A stretch of 64,000 nt of DNA, taken from assembly GCF_016918545.1 (NCBI RefSeq), contig NZ_JAFFQC010000002.1, positions 62,001 through 126,000 on the forward strand, in the 5' to 3' direction. The DNA comes from Desulfobulbus alkaliphilus. Lineage in GTDB: Bacteria > Desulfobacterota > Desulfobulbia > Desulfobulbales > Desulfobulbaceae. The notes beneath the pieces are model-generated. The model was not told where the DNA came from. It searched no databases and was given only the letters and a program-made list of their open reading frames with translations. Below are positions 1-7,545 of this stretch, one piece after another; the first letter of the stretch is position 1; every line of letters begins with the position of its first letter. A program made the position numbers and the translations under genes.

Positions 1-267
1 GTATGATTGAAAAAAACAGGAAAAACAACCGTCTTGACGCCCTAAGACCCCCCAAACATTTCTTTGCCGCACCCTATCGGCACCCAGGAAATAGCCGGTG
101 CCCATCCAGAGCAACCGTTCACCAGCCCTCCATCTACGGACAATCAGACTGTGGAGCTACATTCGACCCTTTTTGACTGGCGGATTCCAGGAAAAAAAGG
201 TAGACGGAAAAGTCGTGAACTCCGGTAACAAAGGGTCGGCCTGGAAATATCGTACGCTGAGGAAATG

Positions 268-1216
268 ATGAAAGCCATACTCGTCGAACAGATCGGGGCG
301 TTTCGTCTTGCAGAGATTCCGGACCCGCAACCCGGAACAGGAGAAGTGCTGATAAAAACAGCGGTCACCGGCCTATGTCGGACCGATCTCAAAATCATTG
401 AAGTCGGGCACCGGGATCTTGTCCTGCCCCGGGTACCCGGGGAAGAGATCGTCGGCACCATCCACGCCGTCGGTTCGGAGATCGCCGAGGACAATATCGG
501 CAAACGGGTCTATGTCTACCCCGGGACAAGTTGCGGAGATTGCCGACCGTGTCTGCAGGGGGTCCGGGAACCTCTGTCGCCACATGAAAATCATGGGCTT
601 TCATCGAGACGGCGGGTTTGCCGAGTACATACTCGCCCCCTTGGCCAGCACCATTCCGATTCCCGAAGGCTGCTCCTTTGACCATGCCGTTATGGCCGAA
701 CCGCTCTCCTGCAGTCTGAATGCGCTCGAACTCGCTGTTCTCAAGCCAGACGAACGGATCGGCATCTGGGGCGGCGGTCCCGCGGGCGGCATGGACGAAC
801 TGTCGATCTGCGACCCCTCCACCGTGCACGAGTTTTCCGGCCAGTCGACGAAAACTGCCTACACCCTGCGGCCCGAGGATGTCGGCCTGCGGCCCCTTCC
901 CTTTGAGCACATTGCCGCTACCAGTAATCTGACCACCGAACGACGCCGCTTCCTCGGAGTACTGACAGGCAGAGGATATCAGGGCTGCATCGACTTCACC
1001 TGCCTCAATGCCGAGGCAGCTCTATATATCGGCGAAAAAGCCGAAAGTATCACCAAGGGAGTGAACATGGCCAAAGAGGCGATTGCCTCCGGGGCTGCCA
1101 TCGCCAAATTACAACGTTGGGTCGCCGTGCAAAGCGACGACCCGGAGCAGAGCCTCGCCCGACTGCGGTCGGAATTGCGTACCGCTCTCGGACCGGCAGC
1201 GGCACCCCTTACCTGA
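268..1216 (+). pseudogene. Broken zinc alcohol dehydrogenase fused to a TrpD C-terminal fragment
   Basis: The first part (268 to about 556) reads as the GroES-like N-terminal domain of a medium-chain zinc alcohol dehydrogenase, with a CGDCRPC segment typical of the structural zinc site. A run of five G at 558-562 puts the frame off by one; removing one G restores the family reading ENLCRHM-like and continues through GGFAEY and MAEPLSCSLNA to the Rossmann motif GGGPAG near 775. There the sequence changes without a stop into GMDELS, the start of the C-terminal part of anthranilate phosphoribosyltransferase (TrpD), which continues to the end with LNAEAALYI and AIASGAAIAKL. So there is a frameshift plus a fusion, and neither enzyme can be complete: the dehydrogenase lacks its nucleotide domain and the TrpD part lacks its N-terminal half. 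A Shine-Dalgarno-like TGAGGA precedes ATG 265/268. The junction lies in GGCGGC-rich sequence, consistent with a deletion between two former neighbours. Confidence 0.75.
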
Positions 1217-1254
1217 ACCGCTACATGGTTGGAACACCCACCACAGGAGAACCC

Positions 1255-2061
1255 ATGCTTGAGCCGAGCCCCCGTTTCTGGGAGATATTTTTCGAGGTCT
1301 ACGGCGCCCTGCCCCGCCAGGGACCGGGCAACCGGGCCTGCGCGGCACGGGCCCTCAGCCTCTGCCGGGATCTGCCCCCCTCGCCCGCGGTGCTCGATCT
1401 GGGTTGCGGCGCAGGCGGCCAGACCCTGCACCTGGCCGAACTTCTTGACGGATCGATCATGGCCATCGACACCCATACCCCGGGCATCGAGCTCCTCAAG
1501 AAGAAGATCACCGCCCGGGGCCTTGACCAGCGGATCCAGGCCCGGGTCGGCGACATGTCGGACCTGCAACTGCCCCCACGGAGTTTCGACCTCATCTGGT
1601 CGGAAGGCGCCCTGTACAACATCGGGATTGCCGCTGCCCTGAAACTCTGCCATGACCTGCTCCGCCCCAACGGCTACCTCGCCTTCACCGACGCGGTCTG
1701 GCGCGAGGACAACCCACCCGCCGAGGTTCGAGCCGGTTTTGAGCTTGACTATCCGGCCATGGGAGACACGGACCAGCTCATCACCACCATCCAGGCCGCG
1801 GGTTTCGAACTGATTGGCCACTTCACCCTGCCCGACGAAGCCTGGTGGGAAGACTTCTACACCCCGATGGAGGAGCGGATCAAGGAACTTCGCCATGTCT
1901 ACAGCCACGATCCCCAAGCCCTGGCCATTCTCGATCAGATCGGGGAGGAACCAGCCCTGCACCGTCACCACAGCCGTTGTTATGCCTACGAATTTTTCGT
2001 TGTCCGCCGACCCGGCACAACAGACCTGTTATCCACGGACTGGACGGATGGGATCGGGTGA
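1255..2061 (+). CDS. Class I SAM-dependent methyltransferase
   Basis: A 268-residue protein with a Rossmann-type SAM-binding fold: LDLGCGAGG is motif I, AIDTH the acidic strand-2 end, and a GDMSDLQLP plus FDLIWSEGALYNIG stretch gives motifs II/III. It resembles UbiE/COQ5-type small-molecule methyltransferases, but the substrate cannot be told. The start at 1255 is chosen because CAGGAGA lies 5 bases upstream; the reading frame is open further upstream without a better start. It follows the broken dehydrogenase/TrpD gene by 38 bases on the same strand and may once have been co-transcribed with it. Confidence 0.85.
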   Translation: MLEPSPRFWEIFFEVYGALPRQGPGNRACAARALSLCRDLPPSPAVLDLGCGAGGQTLHLAELLDGSIMAIDTHTPGIELLKKKITARGLDQRIQARVGDMSDLQLPPRSFDLIWSEGALYNIGIAAALKLCHDLLRPNGYLAFTDAVWREDNPPAEVRAGFELDYPAMGDTDQLITTIQAAGFELIGHFTLPDEAWWEDFYTPMEERIKELRHVYSHDPQALAILDQIGEEPALHRHHSRCYAYEFFVVRRPGTTDLLSTDWTDGIG

Positions 2062-2138
2062 ATACAGCGGTTTGACAAGATTGAGAAAGCTGGAAATATA
2101 GATTTTTATAAAGATATTGGACTATGCAGAGGAAAGCC

Positions 2139-3110
2139 ATGGACACTTGTCTTGCTCAGCACAGCCTGGAAGAAACATCCGTACACCCCGTCCTCATTGT
2201 CGATGACAATCCGGTCGTTGTCCGGACGCTCGAGGCAATGCTCACCCGGGCCGGATATCCGGTCGTTTCCGCCGCCAGCGGTGATATGGCGCTGGTCCTT
2301 CTGGAGACGACCTGCCCGGTGCTCATTCTGCTCGACATCGAGATGCCTGGGCTCTCCGGTCTGGAAACCTGCCGGATCATCAAGGAGAATCCCCGCACCG
2401 CTGCCATCCCTATTCTTTTCGTCACCGCCAGCACCGACAAACACGACATTGTCGCCGGTTTTCTGGCCGGGGCCCAGGATTACATCATCAAGCCCTCCTC
2501 CAAGGAAGAACTCCTGGCCAGGGCCAGGACCCATATCGCCTTGTACAAAACCCAGCAGGCCCTGAAGGCCAGCGAGATCAGGTATCGGGAGTTGTCCTAT
2601 CTGGATGACCTGACCGGCTTCTATAATACCCGCTACCTCTACCAGACGCTACAGGCTTCGCTTGAAGCCCATCCCCTGCAATCCGTTGCCGCGGTCTTCA
2701 TTGATATCGATACCTTTAAATCCGTGGTCGATACCTATGGCCACCTCAACGGCAGCCGCACGATTGCCGAGGTCGCCGCAGTCATCCGACCGCTTCTGCC
2801 GGGGGGCGGATATGGCGTCAGCTACGGCGGAGACGAATTTGTCCTGATCCTGACGGATCACGATGGTTCTGCCGGGGTCATGCTGGCCGATCGAATCCGG
2901 AGGGCGATCGAGAGTCATCCTTTTCTCACCTCCCAGGGGCACGCCGTTGGTCTGACAATCAGTTGCGGGGTGGCCGCCTACCCTGATGACGCCCAGAACA
3001 TGGTCGACCTGCTCGGCAATGCCGATCATGCTTTGTTTGCAAGTAAAAAACAGGGTAGAAACGCGGTGGTGGCCTTTGCGGATATGACGGAAACCTGGCC
3101 CGATGCCTGA
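2139..3110 (+). CDS. Response regulator with GGDEF domain (REC-GGDEF)
   Basis: A 323-residue cytoplasmic signalling protein. Residues 16-130 are a receiver domain with the acidic pair VDDN, phospho-acceptor D66 in LLDIEMPG and K118 in IIKPS. After a short helical linker, residues 150-315 form a GGDEF domain with an intact YGGDEF motif (230-234), so metal and phosphate binding look conserved. Two guanine-contact positions differ from classic diguanylate cyclases: the Asn of the usual FKxxND is Val197, and the Asp of GHxxGD is Ser206. Ser at the second position is the hallmark of Hypr enzymes such as Geobacter GacA, which make cyclic AMP-GMP and share the REC-GGDEF layout. No RxxD inhibitory site is seen before GGDEF. 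ATG 2139 is preferred over 2124 because AGAGGA lies just upstream. The next gene overlaps its end by 8 bases, suggesting translational coupling. Confidence 0.9.
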   Translation: MDTCLAQHSLEETSVHPVLIVDDNPVVVRTLEAMLTRAGYPVVSAASGDMALVLLETTCPVLILLDIEMPGLSGLETCRIIKENPRTAAIPILFVTASTDKHDIVAGFLAGAQDYIIKPSSKEELLARARTHIALYKTQQALKASEIRYRELSYLDDLTGFYNTRYLYQTLQASLEAHPLQSVAAVFIDIDTFKSVVDTYGHLNGSRTIAEVAAVIRPLLPGGGYGVSYGGDEFVLILTDHDGSAGVMLADRIRRAIESHPFLTSQGHAVGLTISCGVAAYPDDAQNMVDLLGNADHALFASKKQGRNAVVAFADMTETWPDA

Positions 3111-4104
3111 CCGGCAGTGCAAACAGGGACCATCCGGGCGCGATGGCGCCCGGATCTTCATCGGTTTCAGTCCCCATTACCTTGAGGCGATCCCCCTGCT
3201 GCTTGCCCGGATGGAGGCTTGCGAGACTATCATCCTGGAAGAACCGCCCACACCTGAATTCAACGCCATGCTCCGGGGCGACCTGGCCATTGAAACCTAC
3301 CTGCTGCAGCTGGATGCGGGCTTTCCGCTCTTTGTTCAGGAGATGTGTAAAGAGCTGCAAACGCTTTTTGCCCGGGGAAAACGGATTCTCCAGGTCGAAC
3401 CCTTTCTCGACGGCCTGGCCCGGATTCACGAATCTTTTGCCGATGGCGGGACCCCGGCCGACATTCTCAATACAGAGGGGCTTCGGGAGATCTATCTGGC
3501 GGAAAAAGAGGCCACCGGTGCGCTTCTTGCCTTCTATTCACAAAGTGTAACCGGGGATTTCCGGGACCTCACCGAGTCGGTCAGGACCTTCTCCCGGCTG
3601 GATGCAAACCGTATCAGAATGCGCGATTTTTTACGGGCCAAGGCCATTGTCGAGGTGACGGCAAACGGGGGGTCTTTTTTTGTGGAGGCCGGTTATATTC
3701 ATTACGGCCTGTATCGTTTTTTACGGAAGAGCTGTGGGACGAGCAGTTTGCAACCGGTTTTTGTCCTGCAGCCGGCCATTGAACAGATGGGGGCTCGACG
3801 GCGCAATATCGGACCGGGAGATGTCCTGACCTTACGGTACGTGCTCCATGATGATGTTCCCGACCACCTGGCCGATCTTCTCGCCGCACGCAGTCTGATC
3901 GCGGTTCAATTGGTGGTCAAGGAGGAACTGACGCCGAACGGTTCGAACAGTTCCTATCCGCAATGTGAAAATGATGCCCTGGTCAATGCCCTGGTTGATA
4001 CCCTGGCGTATGATCAATGCCGCCACCTCTACAAGCGAATTCGAGGTAAGTCCCGCAGTGATGCCTGGGAGTATGCCAGGCAGTACATCCAGGCGGGGGG
4101 ATGA
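3103..4104 (+). CDS. Conserved protein of unknown function, coupled to REC-GGDEF gene
   Basis: A 333-residue soluble protein with no signal peptide or membrane segment. I do not recognise the family with certainty. The opening IFIGFSPHYLEAIPLLL followed by an acidic EEPP and a later QVEPF is weakly reminiscent of the TraB/ChaN-like fold, but this is only an impression. The C-terminal third is mixed charged helix. It begins inside the REC-GGDEF gene (8 base overlap), so the two are very likely made together; it could be an output or sensory partner of that regulator. Confidence 0.6.
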   Translation: MPDRQCKQGPSGRDGARIFIGFSPHYLEAIPLLLARMEACETIILEEPPTPEFNAMLRGDLAIETYLLQLDAGFPLFVQEMCKELQTLFARGKRILQVEPFLDGLARIHESFADGGTPADILNTEGLREIYLAEKEATGALLAFYSQSVTGDFRDLTESVRTFSRLDANRIRMRDFLRAKAIVEVTANGGSFFVEAGYIHYGLYRFLRKSCGTSSLQPVFVLQPAIEQMGARRRNIGPGDVLTLRYVLHDDVPDHLADLLAARSLIAVQLVVKEELTPNGSNSSYPQCENDALVNALVDTLAYDQCRHLYKRIRGKSRSDAWEYARQYIQAGG

Positions 4105-4226
4105 TCGCAAAAAGGACTGCCCTCGTATTCGCACGTGAAAACAACGACAGTCCCAATTATTGGATTACTTTTAACCTGATTTCAACCAGACTTTTATCCT
4201 CTTTGTCCTCTTGACAAGGGCATGGG

Positions 4227-4751
4227 TCAGCCGGCCTGCATGGCCCGAACCACCGCTCGCATGAACGCGGGCAGATCATCCGGGGTACGGCTGGTGATCA
4301 GCTTGCCGTCCTCGACCACTTCCTGGTCGACCCAGTTGGCCCCGGCGTGCACCAGATCGTCCTTGATGGCGAAAAACGAGGTCACGGTGCGACCTTTGAG
4401 AATCCTGGCGGATGCCAGCATCCACCCGGCGTGACAGATGGCGGCCACCACCTTGTTCTGGGTATCCATTTCCCTGACCAGATTGACCATTTCCGCGTGC
4501 CGGCGCATGACATCCGGTGCGTAGCCGCCCGGAATAACCAGCCCGGCGAACTCTTCCGGCCTCACCTCTGCCGCCGCCGCCGTGCTTTTGGCCGTGGTGC
4601 CGGCCTTGCCCTGGTACACCTGACCTGCCTTAGCCCCAACCACCTGGACCTCGGCACCGGCCTCCAGCAGGCGGTAATAGGGGTAGATGTACTCGTAATC
4701 GTTGTACATGTCCTCAATCAGCACAATGGCTTTCTTTCCTGAGAGTTCCAT
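4227..4751 (-). CDS. DJ-1/PfpI family protein (YhbO/PfpI-like)
   Basis: A 174-residue single-domain protein of the class I glutamine amidotransferase-like superfamily. The nucleophile-elbow motif is AICHAGWML, with the family Cys-His pair; VIPGGYAPD and the N-terminal acidic stretch MYNDYEY also match PfpI/YhbO proteins, which act as proteases, glyoxalases or protein/nucleotide deglycases depending on the study. Length is normal. The start at 4751 is chosen because AAGGAGGA lies right before it. The gene faces the preceding plus-strand unit, with 122 bases between the two ends. Confidence 0.88.
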   Translation of the reverse strand: MELSGKKAIVLIEDMYNDYEYIYPYYRLLEAGAEVQVVGAKAGQVYQGKAGTTAKSTAAAAEVRPEEFAGLVIPGGYAPDVMRRHAEMVNLVREMDTQNKVVAAICHAGWMLASARILKGRTVTSFFAIKDDLVHAGANWVDQEVVEDGKLITSRTPDDLPAFMRAVVRAMQAG

Positions 4752-5116
4752 ATCCTCCTCCTTGCAATCCGCACGATGGTGTAGATGGCGCTGCGGCACA
4801 TGCTTTTATTGCTCACAATCGCCCTGGATTTTGTACGATAACATAGCGCAATACACGGATTGCGGCAAGATTTGCGTACTTGGTGCAAAGAAGCTACAAA
4901 AATTGTCCGACTTTCAACGCTATTGTACACCCCCTGCCTACGCTATTGTCTCCCGTGGTGCGCAAATAATCACACTTGTCGCTATGCCTAGGTGTAACCT
5001 TTTGAAATAGTATCCTTTTCCATCAAAACATCTTTCAGGCGCGGGTATTGCTCAGTATCATTCACAAGGGAACTGACGTGGCCATGGCCTTGCGGCAGGG
5101 TACACGAGGACAACAC
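4752..5116. other. Intergenic region without recognised features
   Basis: A 365-base stretch between the divergent PfpI-type gene and the small gene at 5117. It is more AT-rich than its surroundings and should hold both promoters, but I see no convincing -35/-10 pair, no RNA gene and no copy of the dispersed repeat. Short open frames here lack ribosome sites and look like chance. Confidence 0.5.
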
Positions 5117-5374
5117 ATGATGAAGAACACGTGGGAAAAGATACTGGAATATGCCTCCATGCCGCTCCATGGCACCCTGTCGCGAAAACTGCGCAACGGG
5201 GTGGCGTTACAGATCAATGAAGGTAAACGGTTTGAACGCGCCGTGATCTTCCTCGGTGAAAGTTTCATCAGGATAACCGAAGAGGAAAACAGCCAAATAC
5301 TCAACAGCTATTATGACTGGAACGCTATTCAGTCGATCAGGACATTCAGCCCCAAAGAAAGCAAGGAAAAATAG
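5117..5374 (+). CDS. Small hypothetical protein
   Basis: An 85-residue protein of unknown function, starting at one of two adjacent ATGs (5117/5120) with ACGAGGA 6 bases upstream. The middle (VALQINEGKRFERAVIFLGESFIRI) alternates hydrophobic and charged residues like a small beta barrel, and the acidic/lysine-rich tail is probably disordered. No cysteines, signal peptide or membrane segment. Assigned as real on ribosome site and codon usage rather than on homology. Confidence 0.55.
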   Translation: MMKNTWEKILEYASMPLHGTLSRKLRNGVALQINEGKRFERAVIFLGESFIRITEEENSQILNSYYDWNAIQSIRTFSPKESKEK

Positions 5375-5488
5375 ACCATCAAATAACCTGAACCGGAAGG
5401 CGAGATCCAGTTGGACCAAGGTGGTCCACGGCAGTTCCCTTGCCTGACTATTCCTGCATCAAGACGACCAACAGCACAGGACCACACC

Positions 5489-5809
5489 ATGACGCTAGCA
5501 TACCGGCCACTCGGCGAACTGAAAATGATCCTCGAAGGCCTGGGAGAAGAGATCACCTACGCCTATGAGGATCTCGTCTTTGTCCATCACAACCAATATC
5601 TGCTCCAATTCGGTGAAACTGGTGACCAACTCATGTTTGTGGCTAATGTAGACACACCAGAAGCTCAAGCGTCACAGCATTTCCAGACTATGAAGAAGGC
5701 TGTCTCCGCAAAGGGAATTTTTCTCACAAATGGTGGCCGCTACAGGCTCACTCCTGCCGCTGATCAGACCATCTCGATTGAATTTCTGGAGAAAAATAGG
5801 CCTGAATGA
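5489..5809 (+). CDS. Small hypothetical protein
   Basis: A 106-residue soluble protein, function unknown. The sequence looks like an alpha/beta domain: a first helix (LKMILEGL), strands around ITYAYEDLVFVHH and YLLQFG, a helix around HFQTMKKAVSA and a closing strand ISIEFL. ATG 5489 has a CACAGGA-type site about 9 bases upstream; the frame is open to 5411 but has no better start. Its last 62 bases overlap the end of the minus-strand truncated HNH-type gene. Confidence 0.5.
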   Translation: MTLAYRPLGELKMILEGLGEEITYAYEDLVFVHHNQYLLQFGETGDQLMFVANVDTPEAQASQHFQTMKKAVSAKGIFLTNGGRYRLTPAADQTISIEFLEKNRPE

Positions 5810-6248
5810 GCACCTGACGCAATTTTTGCCGAGAGCCCTCCATAACGAGCAACGGATATAAATCCTCAGCAAATCTTGCCCCCAGATACAGCTCGCGCAA
5901 CTGTTGAACAGAGCTAGCTATCTTTTTGTTTCCAGATGCATTCCCGGGCTGGGTCACCAAATGCCAGAACGTGGAGGTCTGTAAACGGTAAAAGGGACCT
6001 GCCATCGACGCCGGTGTCCCCATGGGCATCACTGCCTGCCAATATCCTGCAAAGGTTTCTTCCAGCTCGAAGGACGGTGCGATGAAGTTACGGGGTATGA
6101 ATCCGGTTGCGATCAAATCGAAAACCGAGAGGAGAAGTAAGGGTTGATGAGGGGCCCGATGACGCGTCGTATCTGGCCATCTATTTCGGTTTGTATTGGT
6201 CCGCAGGGTTGAAAGCGCCTCCAGGTAGCTGTCCAGTCTACCGCACAT
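5748..6248 (-). pseudogene. Truncated HNH-type restriction endonuclease, N-terminal part only
   Basis: The 166-residue product carries the N-terminal block found in McrA-like HNH endonucleases that read phosphorothioate or modified DNA: PHQPLLLLSVFDLI, a YW pair after FELEETF, and PFYRLQTSTFWHL. Full-length members continue for roughly another 100-150 residues with the HNH nuclease domain. Here the frame stops inside the tail of the plus-strand gene at 5489-5809 and no HNH motif follows, so it cannot cut DNA as it stands. It is probably a remnant of a restriction gene left by recombination; a short stand-alone DNA-binding protein is the less likely alternative. Confidence 0.55.
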
Positions 6249-6410
6249 ACTATCCTCATATCGGAGCGAGTCGTCTTAAAAAATCTTCAGTCTGGCAACC
6301 CAAGGGTGCATTGCGGAGAACAATGCTTAATGGTATGCATAGCAGATATTTTCAAAAAATGGAATGAGGCCTCTGCTTGATTTCATTGGCGGTAGGAGAA
6401 AAACTAATTC

Positions 6411-6569
6411 CTGAATCGGTGACGGCTGGGCTGTTGTTTGGGTATTATCGTACTGTTCCCGGAGAATACTTGGGGAATACTTTTCACAAGACGCCTGCAC
6501 TCGCCTCCCTTAAGTGCGCCCGTCCGCACGTCAACTTCATTGCTCGTACCCAGCCGATACCGTGGCTTT
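6411..6569 (-). repeat. Truncated copy of the dispersed 217 bp element
   Basis: Starts with a diverged terminal repeat (CCTGAATCGGTGACGGCTGG, from 6410/6411) and keeps the AT-rich half and one arm of the hairpin, with CGTCCGCACGTCAACTTCATTG near 6521. It stops at the hairpin loop, exactly where the next, better preserved copy begins. Orientation is opposite to the canonical one (hairpin end first). Confidence 0.7.
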
Positions 6570-6787
6570 TATGAATCCGTGACGGCTGGACGCTTGTTTT
6601 TGAAATATCTCACTGTAATAATATTATAATTGCAGCTAAACCCTTGAAAATAGCTTTCACCTGCCGCCTTTCGGGGTATCCGTCCGCACGCCATCTTCAT
6701 TGCCCGTACCCGTCCGATACAGTGTACTTTAATCGAACGGCCACGAACAACGAAGCTGACGCACGGAAGAACACTCACTGATCCAGA
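6570..6787 (-). mobile_element. MITE-like dispersed element, near-complete copy
   Basis: A 218 bp copy with TGAATCCGTGACGG at the left end, the AT-rich middle, and the long hairpin ending in a mutated terminal repeat (TCACTGATCCAG). Both ends are partly degraded and no direct repeat flanks it, which suggests an older copy. It abuts the truncated copy on its left and ends only 13 bases before the GNAT gene, so it forms that gene's upstream region. Confidence 0.85.
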
Positions 6788-6800
6788 CAATTGAAACAGA

Positions 6801-7466
6801 ATGCTCATTGAACCGCCCTCCTGCATGGCCACGGTGATCAGAGACTACCAAAAGAAGGATTACCAGGCCTGTGCAGCCCTGGTGGGGCAAACCTGGCAGT
6901 TTTCCCAGCACTTCAGCCCCCAGTCTTTCTGCGATGTCGCTCAATACGCCTATACCCATGGCTCGATCATGGGCAGCAACTTCGCCAGGGTGATCGAGAG
7001 CAACAAGGGGGTTGCAGGATTTCTGTTCGGTCGCAATGAGCGCAGGCCCCTTGCTGCAGGGGCGATGCAACTGGTGCTCTTCGAACTGATCTTTTTGAAG
7101 CGATTGTTTTGGGTGCGGTCGATGAGCCTGCGCAGGAAATCCGCCTTCATTGGTATACTCAAACGCCATGAACAGAACCGGAGCAAGGTGGAGCGCCGTG
7201 GTGCCAGCGAAATTAATCTCCTGGTGATTGAGCAGGGTCTACAGAGGCAAGAACAGGGAAGGCACCTGTTGTCCCTGTTTATTGATGACTGCATGGAACA
7301 CGGAGTCGAACGGGTGATCGTTGAAACCAACCTTACTCAGGCTTCCGGCTTCTACGAAAAGTGTGGATTCTTGAAAATAGGGGATTTCGTTTCTCCTTTA
7401 CATGAAATGGCCATGGGCAGCGGTTCAATGGCGGCCTTGTACGAGTGCAAACTGCCCATTCCATGA
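6801..7466 (+). CDS. GNAT-family N-acetyltransferase
   Basis: A protein of up to 221 residues with a C-terminal GNAT domain: strand INLLVIEQGLQRQ, the acetyl-CoA loop region QEQGRHLLSLFIDDC, and the typical closing NLTQASGFYEKCGF. It would move an acetyl group from acetyl-CoA to an amine; the substrate is unknown. The start is uncertain, since neither ATG 6801 nor ATG 6825 has a good ribosome site. The dispersed element ends 13 bases upstream, so the original leader may have been replaced. CopA follows after 79 bases on the same strand. Confidence 0.8.
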   Translation: MLIEPPSCMATVIRDYQKKDYQACAALVGQTWQFSQHFSPQSFCDVAQYAYTHGSIMGSNFARVIESNKGVAGFLFGRNERRPLAAGAMQLVLFELIFLKRLFWVRSMSLRRKSAFIGILKRHEQNRSKVERRGASEINLLVIEQGLQRQEQGRHLLSLFIDDCMEHGVERVIVETNLTQASGFYEKCGFLKIGDFVSPLHEMAMGSGSMAALYECKLPIP

Positions 7467-7545
7467 AAAATGATTGAAAAACAAGAGGATAAAAGCATCC
7501 TTATTTTTCAATTGCCCGTTTTTTAATACCACAAGGAAGATGATC

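Noticed and set aside
4702-5010. Plus-strand 102-codon frame overlapping the PfpI-type gene start
   Set aside because: It is a shadow frame with no domain or ribosome site and runs through the intergenic gap.
6411-6787. CRISPR array suggested by similar repeats along the window
   Set aside because: The repeats are long, scattered kilobases apart and flanked by target duplications; there is no regular short repeat-spacer pattern and no cas gene.
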